Below, piece by piece: positions 43,017-51,944 of a DNA stretch of 64,000 nucleotides. This DNA comes from Paenibacillus larvae subsp. larvae. GTDB taxonomy: Bacteria; Bacillota; Bacilli; Paenibacillales; NBRC-103111. A program made the translations under genes and the position numbers. The notes under the pieces were generated by a model. The model did not search any database, had not been told where the DNA came from, and saw nothing but the letters and a program-made list of their open reading frames with translations. Positions within the stretch are counted from its first letter, which is position 1; the number at the start of each line of letters is the position of its first letter. The stretch is from NCBI RefSeq assembly GCF_002003265.1, contig NZ_CP019687.1, positions 4,097,501 to 4,161,500 on the forward strand. Reading direction: 5' to 3'.

Positions 43017-43880
43017 ATGCTGCTGCTTAAACAAAAAATAAGGACAGCCGGATGGGGAATCAGTCTGGTTGTCTTTTTCATTATGCTAACCGGATGCGGC
43101 TGGAAAGAAAACGCCGTTCAAACCGTAATGAAATCCGTTGAAGATGCCCAAGTAGTGGCATCCCTGAATAATACGGCTGAACAGATGTATGAATCTATCA
43201 TGCAGGGAGATGAGGGTCGCGGAAAACAGGAACTGGAACGACTGGCAGCAAGTCTTCAAGAGACAGGGATCGTTGGTTTTGCTTCCAGCCATGCGGCTCA
43301 AGCATTGCAGGAAGCTATGGACGAGGGACAGACCCTGTTTGCCTCTTCAGGCAAGACCGCAGAAGACAAAGAAAGAACTGCCGCTAAAATCCGTCTGGCC
43401 ATGGATGCTATTGCACATCCCAAGCAGCCTTTGTGGTTGCAGTATGACCGGCTGATCCGGGATGATAATCATAAACTATGGGCTGCCGCCCTGTCTGAAT
43501 CACCAGAAGCCATGATTGCCGCGTTCAATGATTTGCTTCGGCATATTGCCCGCGTAAGGCCGGCTCTTCTGCTCAGCAAGGATGCCGGGGCTGTAGGAAG
43601 GCTGGACAATGAAATCATGGCGATGAGAAATGAGCTTTCCCGTTCTGACATATCCGGTAAACGGGTGCAGGAACGGCTTGTAACGCTTCAGCGGACAATA
43701 GACAGTTTATGGAATCAAGGAGAAGAAAGCACGTTTCTTCCCGTAGCCGATCCTCAAAAACCAATTATATGGACTCTGGGTATAGGGTCCGCCATTGTGC
43801 TGACTTTGTTTTATGCTGCATACAGGATGTATGGGCTCAGGAAGCAGGCAATCTCCATTCCGGGAAGACGCAAACCCTAA
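43017..43880 (+). CDS. ypjB: Sporulation protein YpjB (lipoprotein)
   Basis: A 287-residue protein with a signal peptide and lipobox (IMLTGCGW, cysteine near residue 28), a long helical extracytoplasmic domain, and a C-terminal hydrophobic helix (IIWTLGIGSAIVLTLFYAAY) with a basic tail (GRRKP). This matches YpjB, a sporulation-associated protein. ATG 43017 is selected from AAAGGAGG (43001-43008). The stop overlaps the convergent ypjC stop by 4 bp. Confidence 0.8.
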   Translation: MLLLKQKIRTAGWGISLVVFFIMLTGCGWKENAVQTVMKSVEDAQVVASLNNTAEQMYESIMQGDEGRGKQELERLAASLQETGIVGFASSHAAQALQEAMDEGQTLFASSGKTAEDKERTAAKIRLAMDAIAHPKQPLWLQYDRLIRDDNHKLWAAALSESPEAMIAAFNDLLRHIARVRPALLLSKDAGAVGRLDNEIMAMRNELSRSDISGKRVQERLVTLQRTIDSLWNQGEESTFLPVADPQKPIIWTLGIGSAIVLTLFYAAYRMYGLRKQAISIPGRRKP

Positions 43881-44746
43881 TTTTCTTTAAAACCTTCACC
43901 CAGCACCTCATGTACTTCATTGATAATGATAAAAGCACGGGGGTCAATTTTATTAACCAGGTCTTTGAATTGTTTCATTTCGCGCCGGTACACAACACAA
44001 TATACAACTTCCTTTTCCATCTTGGAATAAGCGCCCTTAGCCGGAAAGAGGGTAACTCCGTGGTCCATTTCTTTCGTGATGACATCCGCAATCTCCTGAG
44101 GGTGGTTCGTTATAACGGTAAATGCTTTGGCTGCGTGCGTACCTTCTGTAATAAAGTCAATCATTTTGGAACCGACAAATACGGTAACAAGTGTGTAGAG
44201 AACTTTTTCTTTCGGTATGTACAATAATGAACTGGTAATGACAATCACATCGATAAACAAGATGACCTGCCCGACGCTCAGGCCTTTTTTCTTTTGGACA
44301 AACCGGGCCAGAATGTCTGAACCGCCCGTGGTCCCTCCATAACGAAACACAAATCCCAGGCCGGTTCCAATGGTAACTCCCGCATACAGTGCGGCCAGGA
44401 TATAATCCTGCTTTGTTGCAAACGGAATAATCCATCCGTGTTTGATAAACGTTTCCATAACCCATAAAAAGAAGGACAGGGAAACAGTTCCGAAGATGGT
44501 ATAGGACATGGCTTCCTTGCCGAAAGCCCTCCAGCCTAAATAAAATAATGGAATGTTGATGACGAGATTCGTGATGGATGGAGGTACATCAAACGCATAT
44601 TTTAACAGAAGGGCCACACCTGTAACCCCGCCTTCCATAAGTTCATTCGGAATGACAAAATAATGCAGTCCGAATGCAAAAATGGCCGTGCCTACAGCTA
44701 TCGGAATTAGTTGGGAAAGGCGCCGGGCAAAACGTTTGGACGACAT
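43877..44746 (-). CDS. ypjC: YitT-family membrane protein (YpjC)
   Basis: A 289-residue protein with five to six N-terminal membrane helices (IPIAVGTAIFAFGLHYFVIP and VTGVALLLKYAF) and a C-terminal DUF2179 soluble domain (THAAKAFTVITNHPQEIADVI ... VDKIDPRAFIIINEVHEV). The start ATG at 44744-44746 has TAAGGAGGTC upstream; the longer frame to 44821 is rejected. Transcribed against its neighbours, convergent with ypjB, as in B. subtilis. Confidence 0.9.
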   Translation of the reverse strand: MSSKRFARRLSQLIPIAVGTAIFAFGLHYFVIPNELMEGGVTGVALLLKYAFDVPPSITNLVINIPLFYLGWRAFGKEAMSYTIFGTVSLSFFLWVMETFIKHGWIIPFATKQDYILAALYAGVTIGTGLGFVFRYGGTTGGSDILARFVQKKKGLSVGQVILFIDVIVITSSLLYIPKEKVLYTLVTVFVGSKMIDFITEGTHAAKAFTVITNHPQEIADVITKEMDHGVTLFPAKGAYSKMEKEVVYCVVYRREMKQFKDLVNKIDPRAFIIINEVHEVLGEGFKEN

Positions 44747-44899
44747 AGATGACCTCCTTAAAATAAGGGTATAATGGAAAGATAATCGTTTCCTGTTATA
44801 CCTTGTTTCTTTTGATTCCAAAAAGGATAAAAAAATTTGTCATACGTCAGGCTTTGCGATAACATGAAGAAAAAGACAACTGGAGGGAAAAAGCATAAT

Positions 44900-45238
44900 A
44901 TGACAGACCGTTCCCTTAAAGAACTTCAAGCGGAAGTTCATGAATATATTTCCCAGTTTAAAGAAGGATATTTCAGTCCGCTTGCCATGCTGGCAAGAAT
45001 GTCTGAAGAAGTGGGTGAGTTGGCCAGAGAGGTAAATCATTATTATGGGGAAAAGCCTAAAAAGCCCACCGAGGAAGACAATTCCATCGAGCTTGAACTC
45101 GGAGATATCCTCTTCATCACGATTTGTTTTGCCAACTCCCTTGGTATTGATCTGGCAGAGGCTCACGGAAAAGTAATGAGAAAGTTCCAAACCCGAGATG
45201 CCGGACGCTGGACGAAAAAGGACACCGAAACAAGTTAA
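44900..45238 (+). CDS. ypjD: MazG-type nucleotide pyrophosphohydrolase (YpjD)
   Basis: A 112-residue protein, close to the 111 of B. subtilis YpjD. The metal-binding helices are ARMSEEVGELAREVNH (EExxE) and NSIELELGDILFITICFAN (ExxD). It would hydrolyse non-canonical NTPs as a house-cleaning enzyme. ATG 44900 is used; TGGAGGG is 12 nt upstream and the longer frame from 44837 begins within unrelated sequence. Confidence 0.9.
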   Translation: MTDRSLKELQAEVHEYISQFKEGYFSPLAMLARMSEEVGELAREVNHYYGEKPKKPTEEDNSIELELGDILFITICFANSLGIDLAEAHGKVMRKFQTRDAGRWTKKDTETS

Positions 45239-45310
45239 ATTACATATGCTGTACCATCCTACTTTCCTTGAATATTCTAGTAAAGGTAAGGCTGAGAGGG
45301 GGATGTGTAC

Positions 45311-45826
45311 ATGAACGGTGAACAGGAGATACAAAAAGCTTACCAGGCTCTTCTGGACAATGATTTTGAACAGGCTATTGATTGTTTTGAACAAGCTGTC
45401 AGGAGAGATCCTCTCAATGCGGATTTTCATTACAAGCTGTCTATTAGCTGCGCAAGAAGCGGTAAGCTGAAAAAAGCTCTTGCTCACGCAAGAGATGCCT
45501 TGCGGCTTGCCCCGAATGATGAGGTTTATTTACTTCATTCCCGGAACTTGAAAGCAAAATCCCTGATGCAGCAAGCCGGAAAGTTTTTGAAAGAGGGAAA
45601 GAATGAACAGCATAAGGCTATCCGTTTGTTGAAGGAAGCCGTTATTTTGGATCCGCTGTTCTTCGAGGCATTCATTCTGCTCTCCGTTTCTTATGATGAT
45701 CTTGAGGACTACACGATGGCTCTAAAAAGCGTTCACGAAGCACTAAAATTAAATCCGGCAGATGAAACGGCACAGACTCTCCGGGCTGAATATGAGAACA
45801 AATTGAAGGCATTTTTACACAGGTGA
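45311..45826 (+). CDS. Tetratricopeptide repeat protein
   Basis: A 171-residue TPR protein with at least three repeats (AYQALLDNDFEQAIDCFEQAV, DFHYKLSISCARSGKLKKAL, FEAFILLSVSYDDLEDYTMAL). TPR arrays mediate protein contacts; no partner can be inferred. ATG 45311 is preferred (GAGAGGGGGA upstream). Its stop codon TGA is shared with the first bases of the inverted-repeat element at 45825. Confidence 0.8.
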   Translation: MNGEQEIQKAYQALLDNDFEQAIDCFEQAVRRDPLNADFHYKLSISCARSGKLKKALAHARDALRLAPNDEVYLLHSRNLKAKSLMQQAGKFLKEGKNEQHKAIRLLKEAVILDPLFFEAFILLSVSYDDLEDYTMALKSVHEALKLNPADETAQTLRAEYENKLKAFLHR

Positions 45827-45943
45827 ATCAATTTCATAACTTAGATTTCCATCCGAACGGGTACAAGATGCAGTTAAATCTGAACCGTATTCATCTACAT
45901 CTTCTCAATTAAACGCTGACCAGTTGTTTTATGAAATTGATTC
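45825..45943. repeat. Short inverted-repeat element, 119-bp copy
   Basis: Bounded by perfect 15-bp inverted repeats GAATCAATTTCATAA (45825-45839) and its reverse complement (45929-45943). The left end continues CTTAGATTTCCATCCGA, close to the reverse complement of the 53-bp copy at 816. Its insertion supplies the TGA stop of the TPR gene. No ORF inside. Confidence 0.8.
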
Positions 45944-46008
45944 GGGTAGATAACATGAAAATACAAAGAAATATACCATTGCCGCATATAAGGAAGGGGT
46001 TTTAATTC

Positions 46009-46812
46009 ATGACCAGACAAATACGTGTAGCAGTAGCCGGAGCAAGCGGCAGAATGGGACGTGAAGTAATAAAGATGCTTCTTCAGGATGAAGAACTGGT
46101 TCTGGCAGCAGGGGTGGACCGCTCAAGCGGCCCCCTGGATCTTGGAAACCTGGTCGGAATGGAAGCTTGCGGGGTTATCATGATGAATAATTTAGAACAG
46201 GCGCTTATAGAAACAAGGCCGGACGTTTTGGTTGATTTTACGGCTCCTGAGTCTGCCCTGGATCATACAAGCCTGGCCATTAAGCATGGGGTGCGTCCTG
46301 TGATAGGCACGACCGGTTTTTCTCCAGGGGATATCGAAACGCTGGACAAGCTATGCCTCGAAAAAGGCATTGGCGGCTTAATAGCCCCCAATTTTTCCAT
46401 CGGGGCCATCCTGATGATGAAATTTGCAGCTCAAGCGGCAAAATATTTCCCAAATCTTGAAATCATTGAGTACCATGGAGATCAAAAGCTAGATGCACCT
46501 TCGGGGACATCTGTAAAAACGGCTGAGATGATCTCACAAGTGAGGGAAGAGATAAGACAAGGCAACCCTAGGGAAAAGGAGATACTGGAGGGGGCCCGCG
46601 GGGCTTATTATAATGGGTTTCGCATTCACAGTGTACGTCTTCCCGGAGTATTCGCGCAGCAGGAAGTGATTATGGGAGCCTTCGGCGAATCTCTGAAAAT
46701 TCGTCATGACTCATATGATAGAGCAGCTTATATGCCGGGAGTTAAGGTAGGTATACAAAAAGTAATGGAGTATACAGGGCTGGTTTATGGTTTTGATCAT
46801 TTCATAGAGTAA
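46009..46812 (+). CDS. dapB: 4-hydroxy-tetrahydrodipicolinate reductase
   Basis: A 267-residue DapB: nucleotide site VAVAGASGRMGREVIKML, VDFTAPESALDH, GTTGFSPGDIETL, APNFSIGAILMMKF and the substrate loop EYHGDQKLDAPSGT. It reduces HTPA for diaminopimelate, lysine and spore dipicolinate. In many species the loop reads HH; here it is HG. AAGGAAGGGG precedes ATG 46009. Confidence 0.97.
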   Translation: MTRQIRVAVAGASGRMGREVIKMLLQDEELVLAAGVDRSSGPLDLGNLVGMEACGVIMMNNLEQALIETRPDVLVDFTAPESALDHTSLAIKHGVRPVIGTTGFSPGDIETLDKLCLEKGIGGLIAPNFSIGAILMMKFAAQAAKYFPNLEIIEYHGDQKLDAPSGTSVKTAEMISQVREEIRQGNPREKEILEGARGAYYNGFRIHSVRLPGVFAQQEVIMGAFGESLKIRHDSYDRAAYMPGVKVGIQKVMEYTGLVYGFDHFIE

Positions 46813-46899
46813 AACTTTAAAATGGAACTGGAGAAACAAAAAACAGCCTTTGTTCCAGAATTTTATCGGTAGCCCGGCATAAGGAGAGTGGGGACAGCT

Positions 46900-47328
46900 A
46901 TGTTTAAAATCGCATTCATTGCACATGACCGAAAAAAAGAAGAAATGGTGAACTTCACCACGGCCTATGAGAAAGCATTTCAGGGCCATCAGTTATATGC
47001 AACAGGTACTACAGGGCTTCGTATTATGGAAAAAACAAGTCTGCAGATTCACCGTTTTATGTCCGGCCCGCTTGGCGGGGATCAGCAGATAGGTGCCCTT
47101 GTCGCACAAAATGAGATGGACCTCATTATATTCCTGCGCGATCCTTTAATGGCACAGCCCCATGAACCTGATATTACCGCTTTGCTCAGGCTATGTGATG
47201 TTCAGGGAATTGCGCTGGCTACAAATGTGGCTTCCGCCGAGATATTAGTTAAGGCACTGGACCGTGGGGATTTTGCCTGGAGAGAAGTGGTACATAAATA
47301 TAGGCAGCAGGGTGAGGGACATGAGTGA
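46900..47328 (+). CDS. mgsA: Methylglyoxal synthase
   Basis: A 142-residue Mgs[17 protein letters not shown] with catalytic Asp, [27 protein letters not shown], and [18 protein letters not shown]. It converts DHAP to methylglyoxal. ATG 46900 is preferred to GTG 46888, which overlaps AAGGAGAG. Same order dapB-mgsA-bshB1-bshA as in B. subtilis. Confidence 0.96.
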   Translation: MFKIAFIAHDRKKEEMVNFTTAYEKAFQGHQLYATGTTGLRIMEKTSLQIHRFMSGPLGGDQQIGALVAQNEMDLIIFLRDPLMAQPHEPDITALLRLCDVQGIALATNVASAEILVKALDRGDFAWREVVHKYRQQGEGHE

Positions 47329-48013
47329 ACGGCTCGACCTGCTCATATTCGGTGCTCATGCGGACGACGCTGAGATAGGCATGGGCGGTACGATTAAAAA
47401 ACACGTTCTTCAGGGGTACAGGGTAGGAATTTGTGATTTGACCCGTGCCGAGATGTCCTCTAACGGTGACGTGGATACCAGACTGAAGGAAGCTGAAGCG
47501 GCTGGAGAAATTTTGGGCTTGGCTCTGCGTAAAAACCTGGGTCTGCCTGATCGGGGACTGAGCCTTTGCAAAGAGCACATCGATGCGGTTACGATACAGA
47601 TCCGGAAGTACAAACCTCGTGCCGTTTTCGCCCCTTACTGGGAGGACCGGCACCCTGATCATGTTGCTTGTTCAAAACTAGTAGAGGAAGCGGTATTCAA
47701 TGCGAAGCTGCGTCGTTATCTTCCGGATGCAGATCCGTGGACGGTTGAGCAGGTATATTTTTACTTTATTAATGATGTCGTACAGCCGGATGTGATGGTG
47801 GATGTCACGGCGGTTTACCCGTACAAAGTGAAGGCGCTGGAAACGTACCGCAGCCAATTTATTCCGGGAGAGAATACTGTTATGACTCCGCTTAATCAAG
47901 AATATGTGGAGCGGGTGCGGGCACGGGATCAACTCTTGGGACAGAAAAGAACAATAGGATGTGCCGAGGGGTTCATAACGAGGATTCCCTTCATGCCAGA
48001 TACTTTGCTGTAG
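47321..48013 (+). CDS. bshB1: Bacillithiol biosynthesis deacetylase BshB1
   Basis: A 230-residue LmbE-like zinc deacetylase. Zinc and catalytic residues are in [15 protein letters not shown] (AHADD) and YWEDRHPDH. It deacetylates GlcNAc-malate made by BshA. ATG 47321 overlaps the mgsA stop; GTGAGGGA is upstream. The longer frame into mgsA is not used. Confidence 0.93.
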   Translation: MSERLDLLIFGAHADDAEIGMGGTIKKHVLQGYRVGICDLTRAEMSSNGDVDTRLKEAEAAGEILGLALRKNLGLPDRGLSLCKEHIDAVTIQIRKYKPRAVFAPYWEDRHPDHVACSKLVEEAVFNAKLRRYLPDADPWTVEQVYFYFINDVVQPDVMVDVTAVYPYKVKALETYRSQFIPGENTVMTPLNQEYVERVRARDQLLGQKRTIGCAEGFITRIPFMPDTLL

Positions 48014-48036
48014 CCGTTTGGAGAGGATATAAACCT

Positions 48037-49197
48037 ATGAAAGAAAAACTGAAAATAGGCATCACTTGTTATCCTTCTTTAGGGGGATCCGGAGTAGTTG
48101 CGACAGAACTGGGAAAATTGCTGGCCGAACAAGGGCACGAGGTACATTTTATAGCTCACAGTATGCCGTTTCGGCTGGGCAGATTCGATAAAAACGTATT
48201 TTATCATGAAGTGGAAGTCAGTGATTATTATGTGTTTAAATATCCTCCCTATGATCTTTCCCTGGCGAGTAAGCTCGCACAAGTAGCGCGGATGCAGGAG
48301 CTTGACTTGCTTCACGTCCATTATGCGATCCCCCATGCTGTTTGTGCCTTGCTGGCCAAGCAAATGGTGGGGGATCATCTGAAAGTGGTGACAACGCTTC
48401 ATGGGACGGATATCACGGTTCTTGCACAGGACGCATCGATCAGCAATATGATCCGTTTCGCCATTAATGAAAGCGATGCGGTAACAGCTGTATCTGAAGA
48501 TCTGATCCGCGAAACCAGGCAGACACTGGACATACAAAAACCAATTCACAAAATATACAATTTTGTGGATAAGCGTATGTATTATCCGAGACCTGTCGAA
48601 GATTTAAAAAGGGAAGTAACAAGGCCCGGAGAGAAGCTCTTTATTCATATCTCGAATTTCCGGCCGGTTAAGCGGGTACATGATGTGGTACAGATCTTTG
48701 CGAGAGTACACAGGGAAATACCCAGTCGCCTTCTGCTTGTCGGGGAAGGTCTGGAATTGTCCCGGATAGTCTCGGAGGTTCGCGAGCTTGGGCTTCAGGA
48801 CTTTGTGGAATTCTGGGGTAAACAGGATGATGTTGCACAGGTGATCTCACTTGCTGATGTGATGCTGCTTCCTTCAGAAAAAGAAAGCTTCGGTCTAGTA
48901 GCTTTGGAAGCCATGGCTTGTGGGGTGCCTACGGTAGGATCGAACGCGGGTGGAATACCTGAACTTATCACCCACGGTGAAACAGGTTTTATGGCCGAAG
49001 TTGGTGATGTAGATACAATGTCAAAGTATACGATACGTCTACTGGAGGATGAAGAGCTGCTTAAGCGGGTATCGGAAGCCTGTGTGCAGCGGGCCCGCAA
49101 AAAGTTTTGTAATGATTCGCTCCGCGCCAGGTATGAACAAGTATACTATGAGGTGCTTGGGCTTCCCATACCGGAAAGACTGAATGAACTAAGATAA
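48037..49197 (+). CDS. bshA: N-acetyl-alpha-D-glucosaminyl L-malate synthase BshA
   Basis: A 386-residue GT-B (GT4) glycosyltransferase: KIGITCYPSLGGSGVVATELG at the N-terminus, the HVHYAIPHA acceptor site, and LPSEKESFGLVALEAMACGVP for UDP binding. It joins GlcNAc to malate as the first step of bacillithiol, the Firmicute low-molecular-weight thiol. bshB1 lies next to it; bshC is not in the window. ATG 48037 follows GAGAGGA. Confidence 0.94.
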   Translation: MKEKLKIGITCYPSLGGSGVVATELGKLLAEQGHEVHFIAHSMPFRLGRFDKNVFYHEVEVSDYYVFKYPPYDLSLASKLAQVARMQELDLLHVHYAIPHAVCALLAKQMVGDHLKVVTTLHGTDITVLAQDASISNMIRFAINESDAVTAVSEDLIRETRQTLDIQKPIHKIYNFVDKRMYYPRPVEDLKREVTRPGEKLFIHISNFRPVKRVHDVVQIFARVHREIPSRLLLVGEGLELSRIVSEVRELGLQDFVEFWGKQDDVAQVISLADVMLLPSEKESFGLVALEAMACGVPTVGSNAGGIPELITHGETGFMAEVGDVDTMSKYTIRLLEDEELLKRVSEACVQRARKKFCNDSLRARYEQVYYEVLGLPIPERLNELR

Positions 49198-49210
49198 AGA
49201 GAAATGGCAT

Positions 49211-50578
49211 GTGATAGAAATGAACATGAAACAAGCGGCATGTAGCGTCATTCAGCAGCTTCATAGACATGGCTATGAAGCTTATTTTGTAGGCGGCTGC
49301 GTCCGCGATGAACTGCTGGGCAGACCGGTAAAGGATTTCGATATAGCCACGGCAGCATTACCTGAACAGGTGATGGGCTGTTTTGAAAAGGTGATTCCTA
49401 CGGGTTTGCAGCACGGCACAGTAACCATTCTGGCAGAAGGCTTCGCATTTGAGGTGACAACGTTCCGGAAAGAATCGGAGTATGAACAGTTCCGCCGTCC
49501 TAAAGAGGTCTGTTACATTACCGATCTCAATGAAGATTTACGCCGCCGCGATTTCACCATGAATGCCATGGCTATAGGCTTGGATGGCCGTATAATTGAT
49601 CCGTTTGGCGGACAGGAAGATTTGGCAAAGGGACTGCTGCGATGTGTAGGACAGCCTGATGAGCGATACAGGGAGGATGCGCTTCGCATGCTAAGGGCCA
49701 TCCGTTTTGCCTCCACTTATGCGCTTCGGATCGAGGAATGTTCCTGGCAGGCTCTTTTATCAGCCGCTCCCCTTCTTCGTCATATCGCCATGGAACGAGT
49801 CCGGACTGAGCTTGAACGGATGGTGGCGGGGCCTGCCCCTGAGCATGCAGTGGATTTACTTCTTAAAAGCGGTTTATGGGAGCATTTTAAAGATCCGCTC
49901 CATGTGTCACTTAACATGCTGGGTGAAGATCCTGCTAAAATGCTTCTTCCCGTCCTGGATGAACTTCCCGACTTACAAGACCGATGGACGCTCCTTTTTC
50001 TTCTGGCCGGGGCCAAGGCAAAAGAAGCTTCCCGCGCTATGCGGAGTCTTACTTTCTCGAACCAGGATCTTTTTACGGTAAAAAATATACTAGCTTCTGC
50101 AGAAACTCTGGCGAATGAAATAGTTTCGGAGCGGAAAGGATCCATGGAATCCTGTACCAGCGAAAAGCTCTGGAAGCTAACGGCTGTCCGCCAGTCCGGC
50201 ATTTCTTTATTCTCGCTTGCCCGAATTGTGACGGCGGTATATCCCCGGTTCTATGCAAAGCCCGGTCGAAAAACGGAATCCCTTCAGGCGGGGACGCCTT
50301 TTTATGCCCTGCTTCATATTTTAGGAGAAGACATCTGGAAGAACGGAATCAGATGGCTTGAACAAATTCCTTGCAAAGAAGTTAAGGCATTGGCGATTAC
50401 GGGCCGCGATCTTATGAAGCATTTTGATCAAAAAGGAGGGCCCTGGTTAAAAACGCTGCTGCAGTGCCTTTTGGAAAAAGTTGCACTAAATGTCCTTCCC
50501 AATGACCGCGAAAAGCTGCTTGAAGAGGCTGAACGATATATGATGAACTGGAATAAAGAAAGGAAAGCGCATGATTGA
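49211..50578 (+). CDS. cca: CCA tRNA nucleotidyltransferase
   Basis: A 455-residue class II CCA-adding enzyme: GGCVRDELLGRPVKDFDIATAA (catalytic DxD), TIPTGL-type motif VIPTGLQHGTVTIL, RDFTMNAMAIG and YREDALRMLRAIRFAS (base selection), then a helical body and tail. It repairs or adds tRNA 3' CCA. birA overlaps its end by 8 bp. Confidence 0.95.
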   Translation: MIEMNMKQAACSVIQQLHRHGYEAYFVGGCVRDELLGRPVKDFDIATAALPEQVMGCFEKVIPTGLQHGTVTILAEGFAFEVTTFRKESEYEQFRRPKEVCYITDLNEDLRRRDFTMNAMAIGLDGRIIDPFGGQEDLAKGLLRCVGQPDERYREDALRMLRAIRFASTYALRIEECSWQALLSAAPLLRHIAMERVRTELERMVAGPAPEHAVDLLLKSGLWEHFKDPLHVSLNMLGEDPAKMLLPVLDELPDLQDRWTLLFLLAGAKAKEASRAMRSLTFSNQDLFTVKNILASAETLANEIVSERKGSMESCTSEKLWKLTAVRQSGISLFSLARIVTAVYPRFYAKPGRKTESLQAGTPFYALLHILGEDIWKNGIRWLEQIPCKEVKALAITGRDLMKHFDQKGGPWLKTLLQCLLEKVALNVLPNDREKLLEEAERYMMNWNKERKAHD

Positions 50579-51551
50579 ACGTATACTTGCCATGTTTGAA
50601 CAGAACCCTGGTGAATATTTGTCCGGTGAGCAATTGAGCCGGGAACTCGGTGTGAGCCGGACGGCAATATGGAAGCATATCCAAGCCATGAAGCAACAGG
50701 GTTACCGGTTTGAAGCCTCCAGGAGGAAGGGATATAAACTTCTGGAAGAACCTGAACGTCTGGATGTCGAACGGCTTAAGAGCCTGCTTAAAACGGATAT
50801 ATTTGGACAGACTGTCCATTATGCTGAAGAAACGGCGTCTACTCAAAATCTGGCTGCAAGTCTTGTTTCAGAAGGGGCCAAGCACGGCACATTAGTAGTG
50901 GCGGATGCCCAGAATCAGGGAAGGGGGCGCCACGGCAGGCACTGGTTTTCTCCAAAGGGAAAAGGCATCTATATGAGTTTGCTTCTTAGGCCTAAAGTGC
51001 CGATTTTCTTCGCTCCGCAGCTTACTCTTGTGGCAGCGGTGGCCTTGTGCCGGACTATTCAAAAGCTGTATGGACTGAACATCGGAATAAAATGGCCCAA
51101 TGATTTGCTAATCGGCGGGCGCAAAGTATCCGGGATTCTTCTGGAAATCAGTGGCGAAGATGAAAGACTGAAGCATATCATTGCCGGCATTGGAATTAGT
51201 GCGAATATAGAGGCCGGGGATTTTCCGGAGGACCTGCGCGAGGTAGCAACCTCTTTGGAAGCTGAACTGGGATATAAAGTGGACCGGGAGGAATTAATCG
51301 CGGCCTTTTTACAGGAATTCGAGCAAATCTATGTGCTGTATATGGAAAAAGGATTTGCCCCTATCCGCACACTCTGGGAAGCTCAGAGCATCTCCTTACA
51401 CCGGACAATCCGGGTGCGCACTTCGGACGGAGAGTTTGAAGGTATAGCCGAATGTCTCGATGATGCCGGTGCCTTGGTTGTCCGAACACCGGGAAACAAG
51501 ATTTATAAGATGTATTCCGGCGAAGTGGACATTCCCGCCCAGCCCGAATAA
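50571..51551 (+). CDS. birA: Biotin-protein ligase / biotin operon repressor
   Basis: A 326-residue bifunctional BirA. The N-terminal winged helix (LSGEQLSRELGVSRTAIWKHIQ) is followed by the ligase domain (TASTQNLA, NQGRGRHGRHWFSPKGKGIYMS and KWPNDLLIGGRKVSGIL) and a C-terminal SH3-like part. It biotinylates carboxylases and represses biotin genes. It overlaps cca and is followed by the pan leader. Confidence 0.95.
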   Translation: MIERILAMFEQNPGEYLSGEQLSRELGVSRTAIWKHIQAMKQQGYRFEASRRKGYKLLEEPERLDVERLKSLLKTDIFGQTVHYAEETASTQNLAASLVSEGAKHGTLVVADAQNQGRGRHGRHWFSPKGKGIYMSLLLRPKVPIFFAPQLTLVAAVALCRTIQKLYGLNIGIKWPNDLLIGGRKVSGILLEISGEDERLKHIIAGIGISANIEAGDFPEDLREVATSLEAELGYKVDREELIAAFLQEFEQIYVLYMEKGFAPIRTLWEAQSISLHRTIRVRTSDGEFEGIAECLDDAGALVVRTPGNKIYKMYSGEVDIPAQPE

Positions 51552-51585
51552 AGGAGCGTTTGTTTGATCCCAACTGAAATTTAGA

Positions 51586-51614
51586 TTTCCAGATACAAAT
51601 AAATTTGTTATACT
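51586..51614 (+). promoter_or_regulatory. Promoter for the panB leader
   Basis: TTTCCA (51586-51591), 17-bp spacer, TATACT (51609-51614). Predicted start near 51621. Confidence 0.55.
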
Positions 51615-51620
51615 ACCTGA

Positions 51621-51809
51621 TGAGGCGGTATCCAATATCGAACTGCACTCTTACAAGATCTTCATTTATAACGTTTTTAACATGAACCATATTGTTAGCT
51701 TAACGGATGATGACGGATTCTGCTCTGAGCCTGGAGGGACCGAGACAGAAGGATCAACGATTCTTTGTTTACGTGTGCCCTTTAGCGTTTTTTTGCTGAA
51801 GGGTTTTTT
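51621..51809 (+). ncRNA. Structured panB leader, candidate pan-type motif with terminator
   Basis: The ~190-nt leader contains a hairpin built from TTCTG-CTC (51718-51725) and GAG-A-CAGAA (51742-51750), with an outer TGAT/ATCA pairing and an internal loop rich in purines. It ends with the terminator CCCTTTAGC...GCTGAAGGG-T6 (51778-51809). Bacillus panB operons have a conserved 'pan' RNA motif at this place (family knowledge), but I cannot confirm its consensus. A terminated standalone RNA is also possible. Confidence 0.45.
51778..51809 (+). terminator. Intrinsic terminator in the panB leader
   Basis: CCCTTTAGC (51778-51786), T-rich loop, GCTGAAGGG (51795-51803), T6. It lies 135 bp before panB, so most transcripts may stop there unless read-through is allowed. 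Confidence 0.85.
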
Positions 51810-51944
51810 GACGGAATATAAACATGTAACGGGAAAAAACCTTTAATTGGACAGGAGGGTCGTTTCCTCTTTGCTCGGCATGTTAAAGCGGGAAAACCAG
51901 CAGTTCGCTTTTTGCGCCTACAATGATAAGGAAAGAGTGAGGAC

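Noticed and set aside
51621-51809. T-box riboswitch before panB
   Set aside because: The conserved T-box antiterminator sequence (AGGGTGGNACCGCG) is absent.
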